Positions 42,917 through 51,998 of a stretch of DNA of 64,000 bases are shown in pieces (the stretch's first letter is position 1; every line of letters begins with the position of its first letter). A program made the translations under genes and the position numbers. The notes under the pieces are model-generated. The model did not search any database. It had not been told where the DNA came from and saw nothing but the letters and a program-made list of their open reading frames with translations. Source of the stretch: Thermoanaerobaculia bacterium (lineage in GTDB: Bacteria > Acidobacteriota > Thermoanaerobaculia > Multivoradales > JAHEKO01); contig CALZIK010000193.1 of NCBI GenBank assembly GCA_945787635.1, forward strand, positions 1-64,000, given 5' to 3'.

Positions 42917-44446
42917 ATGCCCGAGACCCGACGCAGCCGATCGATCGCGGTCGGATTCCTCGTCTTGACCGCGGCATGGACGGGCGCAATCGCCTGGCTC
43001 GTGCGCGACTACTTTGTGGACGACGCCTACATCACGTTTCGGTTTGTCGAGAATCTCTGGCTCGGCAACGGCTTCGTCTTCAATCCTCCGGAGCGCGTCG
43101 AAGGTTTGACCAACCTTGGCTGGGCGCTGCTACTTGTCCCTTTCGGGGGGTTCATCGCAGTCCCGGCGGCGGCCAAGGTGATCGGGCTGCTGGCTTTCAC
43201 GCTGGGACTCTGGCTGGTGTGGCGGATCGGCCGGCGCCTGTTCGAGCTCGATCCCCTGCTTGCGCCGGTGGTCCTGCTCGCCACTGCGGCAAGCGTCGAG
43301 TACCTCTATTTCTCACTCTCCGGTATGGAGACCGGCTTGGCAGCGCTTCTCGGGCTGGTTGCGATCGGCTATCTGCAACGCCGGCCCGACGGCCTTGCTG
43401 TGGTCGCATGGCTCGCGGCGGGGCTGTTTCTGGTCAGACCCGAGTACCTGGTCGTATTCCCCCTGTACCTGGGGCTTCGCCTGCTCGACCGGCGTAGGCG
43501 CGGCACCGGATCGGCGTTTCTCGTCTACCTGGGCCTGGTGATCGCGGCCACTCTCGCGCGCCTTGCCTACTTCGGAAGTCCCCTTCCGGTCACGGCGTCG
43601 AGCAAATCGACTCGGTTGGCGGAGATCGCCGGCCGAGCCCTCGACTCCCTGACCCAAGCCAATCCCAATCTACCGCCGCCGTTCACCGGAGTGCTCGCGG
43701 TGGCGCTGATGGCCCTGGGGGCCGCCGCCTGGCACCGGAGACAGCCGGAGCCGGCGCGCTTTGCCGCCGCCCTGGTCTCAGCCGCGCTGCTCTTCGCTAC
43801 CTACGCGCCCTCCGACTGGACTCACCTGGGCAGGTACTTCGCCCCCGCAGTACCGGTCGCGATGCTGCTACTCGCCACGGGTTGCCGTACTGCGGTGCTC
43901 CGGATTCTGCCCGCGAAAACCGAGATCCAGGCCACCGTCGCCTTCGGCCTGATCCTCGCTCTCGCCATCGGCGGCCTACAGCGAACCCTCCGAGTGCTTT
44001 CACCGGAGCAGCTCGACCGGTTTCCCGGTTTGGTCATGACAAGCGAATCGCTAATCGAGCCCTCTCGTTGGATTGCCTCGCACGTTTCGGAATCGAGCGT
44101 GATCGCGACCCGACGCATCGGCGCACTCGGTTTCATCGCCCGCCGGCACATCTACGACTACAAGTTCGGCCTGACCGACGCGACCGTCGCCCGAATCGTA
44201 GCCCGCCACGGCCCGTTGGATGATCCCCGTCATCCCGCGCTCGAGGAAAGTTGGCTCGCGCACTCGCCCGACTTCATTCTGGAAGATGTCTCGACCCTGG
44301 CCACCTGGGCGGGTCCCAGGGGCGAGCCCTCCGAGATCCTGGTGCACGGAACCCTCTACCGGGAGCTACGCAGGTTTCCAATCGGCGAGGAGACCGAATG
44401 GAGCCTCCTCGAAGCCGTGCCCCAAGCGGACCCCGGCGACGGCTAA
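42917..44446 (+). CDS. GT-C-type membrane glycosyltransferase-like protein
   Basis: A 509-residue membrane protein with about ten helices and a soluble C-terminus. The first periplasmic loop has VDDAYITFRFVENLWLGNG, followed by FNPPERVEGLTNLGW. This DDAYITFRF ... RVEG-TN-W pattern is typical of polyprenyl-phosphate-sugar-dependent transferases related to mycobacterial AftB, so transfer of a sugar to a surface polymer or lipid is likely. It follows the His-rich membrane protein gene on the same strand. Its stop overlaps the mutS2 stop on the other strand by four bases. The acceptor is unknown. Confidence 0.75.
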   Translation: MPETRRSRSIAVGFLVLTAAWTGAIAWLVRDYFVDDAYITFRFVENLWLGNGFVFNPPERVEGLTNLGWALLLVPFGGFIAVPAAAKVIGLLAFTLGLWLVWRIGRRLFELDPLLAPVVLLATAASVEYLYFSLSGMETGLAALLGLVAIGYLQRRPDGLAVVAWLAAGLFLVRPEYLVVFPLYLGLRLLDRRRRGTGSAFLVYLGLVIAATLARLAYFGSPLPVTASSKSTRLAEIAGRALDSLTQANPNLPPPFTGVLAVALMALGAAAWHRRQPEPARFAAALVSAALLFATYAPSDWTHLGRYFAPAVPVAMLLLATGCRTAVLRILPAKTEIQATVAFGLILALAIGGLQRTLRVLSPEQLDRFPGLVMTSESLIEPSRWIASHVSESSVIATRRIGALGFIARRHIYDYKFGLTDATVARIVARHGPLDDPRHPALEESWLAHSPDFILEDVSTLATWAGPRGEPSEILVHGTLYRELRRFPIGEETEWSLLEAVPQADPGDG

Positions 44447-46830
44447 TCGGCCAGGCGGACGACGGTCGCGCCATCGCCTCCGTCCGACTCACCCGCCGGG
44501 CTCCAACTCGCGACCGCGGGATGCCGATCGAGCCGCTTGCGGATCGCCGAGCGAAGCCGCCCGGTTCCGTGGCCGTGGACGATCCGCACGACCTCCTCGG
44601 ATCCCAGCAGAGCGCGGTCCAGGAACCTCTCCAGATCCTCCAGCGCGGGCTCGACCCGCTTTCCGATCAGCATCAGCTCGACCCCGGTGGCCGAGCTCCC
44701 CTGGGTTCGCCGGTCTACCGGAGAGACCGGCAGCCGCGACTCCGCTGGTGGCACAGTGACGACCTCGGCCCGCACCAGCTCGGCGGCACCGCAGCTGACT
44801 CGCTTGCCGTGCACCAGGACGGTTGCTTTAGAGCCGTCGAGTAGAACCAGCTTGCCCTTCCATCCGAGCGCCGCATGTTCGACGCCATCTCCCACCACTG
44901 GCGCCTCCGCCTGCTCGCCGCTCGGCGCTGCCCACGTCGGCACCTCGTCGAACAGACGCTCGACCGCCTTGCCGGCGGCGCTTCGCCGGTGACCGTTCTC
45001 CAGCTCTTTCGAAAGGCGCTCGACCTCGAGGCTTAGCTTGCGTTGCACTTGATCGCGAAACTCCCGATACTCGCGCTTCAGGCGTTTCGCGGTCAGCGCT
45101 TTCTCCCGACCGGCTTCGGTGAGCAGATCCGCGGCCTCCCGTCGGTCGCGTACCGCCTGCGAGCGGGCCTGCCGCAGCTCGTCGCGGTCCCGTTCGAGGT
45201 TGCGCTTCGCGCTCTCGACCTCCTGAAGCAACCGGCGCAGTCGCCGCTCTTCGGGTCCCAGGATCTCCTCCGCCCGCGAAAGCCACGCATCCGCAAGCCC
45301 CAGCCGGCGCCCTAGAGCCAATGCTTCGCTTCCACCGGGAGGGCCCGGCACCAACCGGTAGGTCGGACGTCCGCTCTCGGAGTCGAACTCCATTGCCGCG
45401 CAGGAAGCGTTGTCGAGCTCGAGAGCCGCCGCTGCAATCGCCGTCAAATGAGTCGTGATCACTGTCCACGGGCGCTTTTCCGAGAGCGCTTCGAGTAGTG
45501 CGATGCCGAGTGCCGAGCCCTCGGTGGGATCGGTCCCGGACCCGAGCTCATCGATCAGCAGCAGGCTGTCGGCTCGAGCCGCCTCCCAGGCTTCCTGCAA
45601 CCGGAGCAGACGGCCACTGAAGGTCGACCGCTCCTCCAGCAGGTCCTGCTCGTCGCCAATCACCGCCACGACCTGCGAAACGAACGGCAGGCGCGAGTGC
45701 AGACCAACCGGAAGCGGGAAGCCGCTGTGGGCGGCAAGGGTCAACAGTCCGACCGTCTTGAGGGCGACCGTCTTGCCGCCGGCGTTAGGTCCGGTCACGA
45801 CCTGAATCCGTTCACTCTCGCCGAGGCCCAGAGCCAGTGGCACGACTGCATCCCGATGACCGGCATGACCCAACGCCCGCTCTCGATACTCGGCCAGCTG
45901 GGGATCGAGCAAGGGATGTCGAGCATCGACCAGCTGGAGAGGGTCGCCGGCGCGGGGCTCCGCGAAATGGCCGTCCATTCGCTTCTTCAGCCGAACCAAT
46001 GCCTGCCGCGCATCCAGGTCGGCGAGAAGCTCCCAATACACCCGAATGCCCGGCCGGTGATCGCGCACCCGATCCAGAAGATCGCTCAGGATCCGCTGCC
46101 GCTCCGCTTCCTCGTCCCGCTGGCTTTCCGTCAGCTGGTTGTTCTCCTCGACAAAGTCGAGGGGTTCGAAGTAGAAGCTCTTGCCGGTGGACGAGCGCCC
46201 TTGCACCACACCCGGCAACCGGCCCTTCGAACCCGCCCGCAGCATGAGCACCAGTCGTCCGTCCTGCACCGAGATGGTCTCTTCGGCGAGATTCGCGCGC
46301 TGTTCGGTGACGAAGCCGCCGAGCCGGGAGTAGAGATCGCGGCGCGCCTTCCGACTCTTCCTGGTGAGGCTCTCGAGCCGCCGGCTCGCGCTATCTCGCA
46401 CCCTCCCCCGCTCGTCGATGGTGCGGTCGATCTCATCGGCGAGCGGCCCGAGGTCCGGAACTTCACTCCAAGCCGCTTGCAGCGACTCGGAGTCTGAGTC
46501 CGCTCGGATCCGCTCCAATGCTCCGCGGCACTCATTCAAGACAACGGAAAGCAGCAGCAGGTCGCGGCCGTCTAACTCGCCATGATCTTTGGCTATTCTT
46601 CCGGCCAGCGGCCCGATCTCGTCTTCGAAGCTACCCACCAATGGAGCCGCTTCCAACAAGCGCTCGACGTTGGCGGTCAGCTCCAGCGAACGACGAAGCT
46701 CGGCTGGATTTCCGAAGGGCAGGGCCGTGAGCAGCACTCGCCGGCCCAGATCACTGGCCGCGAATTCGGCGGCGACCGCGCGCAAGGAGTCAAACTCCAG
46801 AGCTTCCAGACTGGCCTCAGAGACGCGCAT
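44443..46830 (-). CDS. mutS2: MutS2 with C-terminal Smr domain
   Basis: A 795-residue ATPase of the MutS2 family, which acts in recombination control or rescue of collided ribosomes rather than mismatch repair. The N-terminal helical core is followed by Walker A (VTGPNAGGKTVALKTVGLL) and Walker B/signature (LLLIDELGSGTDPTEGSALG; ITTHLTAIA), a long coiled coil (RRLRRLLQEVESAKRNLERD) and a C-terminal Smr domain containing VRIVHGHGTGRLRSAIRKRL. There is no N-terminal mismatch-binding domain, as expected. ATG at 46830 is used; a TTG at 46851 is possible. It follows the rpsU terminator on the same strand. Confidence 0.95.
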   Translation of the reverse strand: MRVSEASLEALEFDSLRAVAAEFAASDLGRRVLLTALPFGNPAELRRSLELTANVERLLEAAPLVGSFEDEIGPLAGRIAKDHGELDGRDLLLLSVVLNECRGALERIRADSDSESLQAAWSEVPDLGPLADEIDRTIDERGRVRDSASRRLESLTRKSRKARRDLYSRLGGFVTEQRANLAEETISVQDGRLVLMLRAGSKGRLPGVVQGRSSTGKSFYFEPLDFVEENNQLTESQRDEEAERQRILSDLLDRVRDHRPGIRVYWELLADLDARQALVRLKKRMDGHFAEPRAGDPLQLVDARHPLLDPQLAEYRERALGHAGHRDAVVPLALGLGESERIQVVTGPNAGGKTVALKTVGLLTLAAHSGFPLPVGLHSRLPFVSQVVAVIGDEQDLLEERSTFSGRLLRLQEAWEAARADSLLLIDELGSGTDPTEGSALGIALLEALSEKRPWTVITTHLTAIAAAALELDNASCAAMEFDSESGRPTYRLVPGPPGGSEALALGRRLGLADAWLSRAEEILGPEERRLRRLLQEVESAKRNLERDRDELRQARSQAVRDRREAADLLTEAGREKALTAKRLKREYREFRDQVQRKLSLEVERLSKELENGHRRSAAGKAVERLFDEVPTWAAPSGEQAEAPVVGDGVEHAALGWKGKLVLLDGSKATVLVHGKRVSCGAAELVRAEVVTVPPAESRLPVSPVDRRTQGSSATGVELMLIGKRVEPALEDLERFLDRALLGSEEVVRIVHGHGTGRLRSAIRKRLDRHPAVASWSPAGESDGGDGATVVRLAD

Positions 46831-46847
46831 GCGGTGGGTCCTCGGTG

Positions 46848-46883
46848 CCAAACAGAAAGAGGCGGGGTGTTCAACCCCGCCTC
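46848..46883 (-). terminator. Rho-independent terminator of rpsU
   Basis: A perfect 10-bp stem (46859-46868 paired with 46874-46883, core GGCGGGGT/ACCCCGCC) around a 5-base loop, followed on the minus strand by TTTCTGTTTGG. It lies 28 bases after rpsU and just before the mutS2 start, so mutS2 needs read-through or its own promoter. Confidence 0.75.
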
Positions 46884-46910
46884 CGCTTCGATTCCGATCG
46901 AACGACGTTT

Positions 46911-47120
46911 CTAGCGCAAGCCCAGGCGGCGTTCCTCGGCCATCCTACGCAGCTCCTTCTTGCGAGCCTGCATGGCCTTGCGCTTGCGCTTGACGGAGGG
47001 CTTCTCGAAATACTGACGCTTTTTCAGCTCCGTCAGGATCCCCGACTTTTCGCATTTGCGCTTGAACCGCCGGAGGGCGTTTTCGAAGCTCTCTTCATCT
47101 CGTACTTGTACTGCTGGCAA
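46911..47120 (-). CDS. rpsU: 30S ribosomal protein S21
   Basis: A 69-residue basic protein with the S21 pattern: acidic start ([19 protein letters not shown]), then [20 protein letters not shown] and a long basic helix ending [13 protein letters not shown]21 is a component of the small subunit involved in initiation. In many bacteria it heads the rpsU-dnaG-rpoD operon; here dnaG-rpoD lies about 5 kb downstream on the same strand, with mutS2 and two opposite-strand genes in between. Confidence 0.96.
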   Translation of the reverse strand: MPAVQVRDEESFENALRRFKRKCEKSGILTELKKRQYFEKPSVKRKRKAMQARKKELRRMAEERRLGLR

Positions 47121-47167
47121 TCGATATCACCTCCCGTTGGTCCGCTCCTTCAAAGAGGTGGGGACCG

Positions 47168-47184
47168 CCCGGCCTCGGGCCGGG
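47168..47184 (-). terminator. Possible terminator hairpin after the BamE-like lipoprotein gene
   Basis: CCCGGCC and GGCCGGG form a 7-bp GC stem with a 3-base loop in the 100-base gap before rpsU. No T-run follows, so it may be only a weak or factor-dependent stop. Confidence 0.35.
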
Positions 47185-47220
47185 GAGGGAAGTGTCTCCG
47201 AAACCTCGGCTTTCGTCAAG

Positions 47221-48045
47221 CTACTCGACGTCGCCGCCGGCGCCCTCGACGGCCTCATACTTGAGCTGGTAGGCCTCGTATTCGCCGGTCTTGCTGTTTT
47301 CCCGGAACCAGACGGCCGCCGCAGCGCCGCCTTCGGCTGTGGCGTAGAACCAGGCCACGACCTTGCGATCGGGGTACTCACGGATGTTTCTCAGGTTGAC
47401 CTGACCCAGGACGTCGCGGACCTGCTCCTGCGTCATTCCCTTCTCGGCGCCCGCGAAGCGCTCTTCCGACATGTAGCGATTCTCTTCGGCGTTCGCGAGC
47501 GCCGCCTGCACAGCGGGGTTGTCAGGATCGAGAGAATTGGCCATGGTCAGGATGTCGATCGCTCGACGGTAGTCGCCGCCCTTGCTGATGTACTCGGCCG
47601 CCAACTCGGTGTCTTCGCTGCTTTTCATGCGAATCGCCGCCTGCTGGCGCTCGGTAAGGGGCTCACCTTCGATGATCTGATTTCTCGGGTCATTGAGAAA
47701 TGAAGCCAGGTTGCCGCTGAACTCATCGGCAAGCTCGGTGATCTTGCTGTCGAGCTCGGCGGCTTTGGCCGACAGCTCCTCTGCGGAGGGCATCGGCTCC
47801 CCTTCGGTCGCCTCTCCCTCGGTCGCCTCGGATTCAGACCCTGCGGACGCCGAGGCCCTCATCTTGGCCCTGACTTCGGTTAGCTCGGCGCGCAGGCCGG
47901 AGAGCGTTTCCTGGTTCTCGGTAAGCCAGGTCCACGCGGCCTCGACCTCCGGATCGACCGTGGGCCCGCCTGGGCCACACGCCGAAACCAGCGACACCAG
48001 GGCGAGCACGGCTACAGCAACGACAAAGGTACGATCGAGACGCAT
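47221..48045 (-). CDS. Lipoprotein with C-terminal SmpA/OmlA (BamE)-like domain
   Basis: A 274-residue exported lipoprotein: hydrophobic signal (TFVVAVAVLALVSLVSAC) with lipobox LVSAC and acylated C23. The middle is helical and acidic with a short repeat (ATEGEATEGE). A TPR-like stretch (DYRRAIDILTMANSLDPDNP) follows, and the C-terminus has GMTQEQVRDVLGQV and KVVAWFYAT, the pattern of the SmpA/OmlA fold of outer-membrane assembly factor BamE. ATG at 48045 is preceded by GGAGGGA; the longer open frame is rejected because it hides the signal peptide. A role in the outer membrane is plausible but unproven. Confidence 0.78.
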   Translation of the reverse strand: MRLDRTFVVAVAVLALVSLVSACGPGGPTVDPEVEAAWTWLTENQETLSGLRAELTEVRAKMRASASAGSESEATEGEATEGEPMPSAEELSAKAAELDSKITELADEFSGNLASFLNDPRNQIIEGEPLTERQQAAIRMKSSEDTELAAEYISKGGDYRRAIDILTMANSLDPDNPAVQAALANAEENRYMSEERFAGAEKGMTQEQVRDVLGQVNLRNIREYPDRKVVAWFYATAEGGAAAAVWFRENSKTGEYEAYQLKYEAVEGAGGDVE

Positions 48046-48204
48046 TTGATCCCTCCGTTTTCTCAGGGCGTGGAACGCTTCCTTTAGAAGACGACGAAGG
48101 TACCACACGCATCTCGCGGGCGACAAGACGGCGCGATCGGACGCCGGTGGACGCCTTTTTGTAACCGCGCATAAATAAACGACTTTTGCGCGTCGCCCGT
48201 TCCC

Positions 48205-48233
48205 TTGACAGCTTCTTGACCCTCAAGAATAAT
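48205..48233 (+). promoter_or_regulatory. Sigma-70 promoter of the GAF-like gene
   Basis: A perfect TTGACA (48205-48210), a 17-base spacer and AATAAT (48228-48233), giving a leader of about 40 bases before the ATG at 48279. It lies in the 233-base divergent gap (48046-48278), which shows no gene. Confidence 0.75.
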
Positions 48234-48278
48234 CGATCGGTTCGCACGACCTTGACTCCTCTTATCCGGGAGAGACCC

Positions 48279-49688
48279 ATGAAACTGGCGCAGTACCTCG
48301 AAGAACTCGACCCCGAACTGGCGGGCAAACTAGAAAAGGCGGTCAACGCTGTTCGGGAGGATTTCGAAGAGAAGCTGACCGGAGCTGTTCAGACCGCGGT
48401 GTCGGAGGCCGCCGAACAGGCCGCGGAGCGAGCGGCGGCCGAGGCCGCGCAACAGCCGCCCGAGGTCATCGCGAGACCGACCCTCTCGCTGGACGCATCG
48501 GACGAGCTGCGGATGGCCGCGCTCGACATCGATGTGGCTACTTCCCAGGCAGAGATCCTGGCGGCGCTCTCCAGAGGCGTGCTGCGATTCGCCTCGCGCG
48601 TGGCCATCTTCGTCAATCGCGGCGAAGAGGCCCATGGCTGGAGCTCCTCGGGATTCGGCAGCTCCGACTCGAGAATCAAGGAAGTCGTCTTGGCGAAGGA
48701 CAAGCTCTTCCCGGCGACCAACGACCCGAAAGAGGGTTCGGTCGCTCTCGCCCCGGCGCAATGTGCCGCCATCTGTGACGCGATGGGCGCCGATCACCCC
48801 TCGATGGGTCTGGTCATGCCCTTCGTGCTGGGCAGCCAGGCGGTTGGGACGGTCTATTGTGATCGCGTAGGGGAAGAGCCGTTTTCGGTATCGGCCATGC
48901 AACTCGTGACCTACATCGCCGGCCAGACGCTCGAGACGCTGCCGGTGCGAAAGCGCGAGTCCACCGCCACCCTGAGCCTCGCCGCAAACCCGGTCGCGGC
49001 CGAAAGCATGCCGACCGCCACGGCCGAGGTCGAAATCGAGCCAGCGGCCGAACTCGAGCCGGCGCCCACCGAGCCGATTGCGTCACCCGAACCGCCGCCA
49101 GTGTCCGACTACGAGTCTGAGCCCTCCGAGCCCGTCGAGATGCCGACCGTCCATCTGGTCGAAGAGCCCGAGGTCTCGGTTGAACCCACCAGCTATCCGC
49201 CGTCTTCGGCGCCCGAAATAGCCACCGAGTCTCCCGAAGCCGACGAAGATGAGGAAGCGACGCGGCCGGGCTTTGCGACTCGCGCGCCCATCGAGCCATC
49301 CGCCAGCCCACCATCGGCGCTCGGTCCCATGGAGCCGCCGGTCGAGCTCGGCAGCACTGCGGTAAGCCCTCCGGACGATGTCCAGGGCCCGGGTTGGGCC
49401 TTCACGGCTCCCGCGGCGCCCTCCGAAGGCGATTCGGAATCGGACCACGAAGAGGCCCAGCGCCTGGCCAGGCTGTTGGTCACGGAAATCAAGCTTTACA
49501 ACGAAGAGGCCGTCGAAGAGGGCCGGCGCAGCTCGAACATCTACTCGCGCCTGCGCGAAGACATCGACCGATCGCGCCAGATCTTCGAGGACCGAATCGA
49601 CGAGAGCGTGCGGACTGAAACCGACTACTTCAAGAAGGCCCTGGTCAGAATCCTGGCGGGCGGAGATCCGGCCCTACTGGGGGGCTGA
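48279..49688 (+). CDS. GAF-like domain protein with Pro/Glu-rich linker and conserved-looking C-terminal helical domain
   Basis: A 469-residue cytoplasmic protein. Residues 1-55 are Ala/Glu-rich coiled coil; about 75-225 resemble a GAF sensor domain (ILAALSRGVLRFASRVAIFV; GLVMPFVLGSQAVGTVYCDR); 240-395 is a Pro/Glu/Ser-rich disordered linker; and 400-469 is a helical domain (AQRLARLLVTEIKLYNEEAV ... RLREDIDRSRQIFEDRI) ending LVRILAGGDPALLGG. The last domain looks like a fused module, but no named family is recalled. ATG at 48279 has GGGAGAG upstream and a strong promoter. The lytic transglycosylase gene follows 15 bases later, suggesting co-transcription. Confidence 0.75.
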   Translation: MKLAQYLEELDPELAGKLEKAVNAVREDFEEKLTGAVQTAVSEAAEQAAERAAAEAAQQPPEVIARPTLSLDASDELRMAALDIDVATSQAEILAALSRGVLRFASRVAIFVNRGEEAHGWSSSGFGSSDSRIKEVVLAKDKLFPATNDPKEGSVALAPAQCAAICDAMGADHPSMGLVMPFVLGSQAVGTVYCDRVGEEPFSVSAMQLVTYIAGQTLETLPVRKRESTATLSLAANPVAAESMPTATAEVEIEPAAELEPAPTEPIASPEPPPVSDYESEPSEPVEMPTVHLVEEPEVSVEPTSYPPSSAPEIATESPEADEDEEATRPGFATRAPIEPSASPPSALGPMEPPVELGSTAVSPPDDVQGPGWAFTAPAAPSEGDSESDHEEAQRLARLLVTEIKLYNEEAVEEGRRSSNIYSRLREDIDRSRQIFEDRIDESVRTETDYFKKALVRILAGGDPALLGG

Positions 49689-49703
49689 GCAAGCGGTGCG
49701 AGC

Positions 49704-51938
49704 ATGCGGCGCAACCGACTCAGCTTGTTGCCGGCACTCGCGACGGCGACTCTGCTGATCGGACTCAGCGTACTCGAGCCTCTCGCCCGCGGCAAAGAAT
49801 CGCTTCCCCGGACGGACACCGCACCCGAGCTCGAGCAACCTGACCTTGGCCCGCTCGCGGGCGCGCTCCGCGCTTGCGACCTGGAAACGGCGCAAGCCGC
49901 GGTCGCGGCGCTGGGTCCCGATCGCGACGAGCGCGGCCTGATCCTCGGGCTCGGCGCAGCACGGTGCGGCCAGCATGCGGCAGGCTTGAACTGGTTGCTG
50001 GCGACGCCGCCCGGATCGGATCTCGAGGACTGGCGCCTTTTCGGCATCGCACGAACCTCGATCGAGCTCGGCCAGTATCCCGCCGCCAAGGCGGCACTCG
50101 ACACCCTGCGCCGCGCGCATCCGAAGTCTCCCCTGTTCGCGAGCGCAACTCTGGCGGCGGCCGAGGTCGCACGCGAACGCGGAGACCTCGAGGGCGTGGT
50201 CGAGATCAGCCGGCGCAGCACCGGCTGGCTACTCGATCGGGAGCATGCCGAGGGCCTCGACGTGGCAGCCTGGCACGCCTCCGTGGAGCTCGGTGACGCG
50301 GGGCTACGGCGCGAAGCCGCGGCCCGCCTGCTGGTCGAGCACCCTGTAATCGCTTCCAAACTCAAGGTGATCGAGGACTTCCGCGCCGAGGACGGCTCGA
50401 TTGAATGGCGTGACTTCCTGTCCACTGAGGAAATTGTCGAGCGCGCGGATAGCCTGTTCCAAGCCGGTCTGCACGACTCGGCAATGGAAACACTCACCCT
50501 CCTCGAAGCCGTCGACCGGACCGTGCGTTGGCATCTGGTCTCGGCCGACGCACTGACCTCTTCCGGCAGAGGAGAGGAAGCTCTCAAAACGCTGGAAGCC
50601 CTACTGCCCCGAAACCGCCTCGAGGAGCTCGAAGTCGAGTGGCGGCGGGCCTTCGCGGCGCTCGACGCCTCGGAACCCAGGTCGGGACGTCAGCTCACTT
50701 CGCTGCAGCGGCGGATGATGCGCGAACGAGCGCACACGCACCTTGAGCGAGTGATCGAGATCGGGCTCGATCCCGAGCGCTCAAAACGGGCGCTCAGGGT
50801 GCTGTTCGAGAACGCCCTCGACGACGACCTGTTCGACGACGCGATGGCGACTCTGCGCCGGCTGAAAGCGCTGGACCCTGAAGATCGAAGCGGCGCGCGC
50901 CACCTGTGGCAGTACGGCTGGAAACAGCATCAAGAACGCAACTTCAGCGGCGCCATCGGCTACTGGACCGAGCTGTCGGCGCTCTATCCGACCAGCAGCT
51001 ATAACCGAAGCGGGCTCTATTGGTCTGCTCGTGCGCACGAGGTCCTCGGCAATCGGCCGAGATCCCTCGAGCTTCTGAACGAAGTGGCCAACGTGCCGTT
51101 CACCGACTTTTACCGCCGCCAGGCCCTTCGTCGACTCGGCCATACCGGCGAATCCGAGAGCGGCCCGGCGGCTCCCACCGAACCCTGGCCGCAAGACCCC
51201 CGCCTCGGCCGCGCCGAGCGACTGCTTGGCTGGGGGCTCGACAGTGACGCGCTCATCGAGGTCAGCGCGCTCGCCGCGCGGTCCGACCCGCGAGCAACGG
51301 GAGCTCTCAAATCGCTGATCTTGGGAGAGCTCGGCGAGCGCCGCAGGAGCATCATCGAGATCAAGGGTGTGTTTTCCCTGCTCGGCACCCCGTTTCAGGG
51401 CGTGGCTCCCAACCGGGCTCGGCTTCTCTACTATCCGTTGGCCTTCGACCGAATCGTCGAGCAGAACGCCGAGCGCAACGGCCTCGACCGGAACCTGATC
51501 CTGGCCATGATCCGGCAGGAAAGCGCCTTCGATCCCCAGGCGCGCAGCTGGGCAGGCGCGAGCGGGCTGATGCAAGTAATGCCGGCAACCGGCCGCGAGA
51601 TCGCTCAGCGCCTCGGCCTGAGCTACAACCGCGAGCGCTTGAGCGATCCGGCGTTCAGCATCCGGCTGGGCACAACCTACTACAAGCAGGTTCGCTCGAT
51701 GTTCGGTGAAAATGACGAACTGGCGCTCGCCGGCTACAACGCAGGGCCCTACCGGATCAAGCGCCTCTGGCGCCAGGCGGGAGAGAACGCAGAGTTCGAT
51801 CGATTTCTCGAAGGCCTCGAGTTGGAAGAGACCAGATGGTACGTCAAGCGGGTGCTGCTTTTCGCCGACAGCTACCGCCGCCTGTATCCCGGCGAGAGCC
51901 CACCGCCCGGTGCCGAGCTCCAGCCCGCCGCCGGCTGA
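49704..51938 (+). CDS. Soluble lytic murein transglycosylase (SLT family)
   Basis: A 744-residue periplasmic enzyme that cleaves the glycan strand of peptidoglycan. After a signal peptide (LLPALATATLLIGLSVL) comes a long helical superhelix with TPR-like repeats, and the catalytic SLT domain is at the C-terminus (about 590-720). Catalytic Glu lies in LILAMIRQESAFDPQARSWA, followed by GASGLMQVMPATGREIA and LALAGYNAGPYRIKRLW, the standard signatures. It resembles E. coli Slt70 in layout. The gene starts 15 bases after the GAF-like gene and is followed by a tRNA gene. Confidence 0.92.
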   Translation: MRRNRLSLLPALATATLLIGLSVLEPLARGKESLPRTDTAPELEQPDLGPLAGALRACDLETAQAAVAALGPDRDERGLILGLGAARCGQHAAGLNWLLATPPGSDLEDWRLFGIARTSIELGQYPAAKAALDTLRRAHPKSPLFASATLAAAEVARERGDLEGVVEISRRSTGWLLDREHAEGLDVAAWHASVELGDAGLRREAAARLLVEHPVIASKLKVIEDFRAEDGSIEWRDFLSTEEIVERADSLFQAGLHDSAMETLTLLEAVDRTVRWHLVSADALTSSGRGEEALKTLEALLPRNRLEELEVEWRRAFAALDASEPRSGRQLTSLQRRMMRERAHTHLERVIEIGLDPERSKRALRVLFENALDDDLFDDAMATLRRLKALDPEDRSGARHLWQYGWKQHQERNFSGAIGYWTELSALYPTSSYNRSGLYWSARAHEVLGNRPRSLELLNEVANVPFTDFYRRQALRRLGHTGESESGPAAPTEPWPQDPRLGRAERLLGWGLDSDALIEVSALAARSDPRATGALKSLILGELGERRRSIIEIKGVFSLLGTPFQGVAPNRARLLYYPLAFDRIVEQNAERNGLDRNLILAMIRQESAFDPQARSWAGASGLMQVMPATGREIAQRLGLSYNRERLSDPAFSIRLGTTYYKQVRSMFGENDELALAGYNAGPYRIKRLWRQAGENAEFDRFLEGLELEETRWYVKRVLLFADSYRRLYPGESPPPGAELQPAAG

Positions 51939-51998
51939 AAGCCCGCCACGACCGCCTTAAATTGGTTATACTCTTCGCTCCCCGGGCTCGGGGAATCT

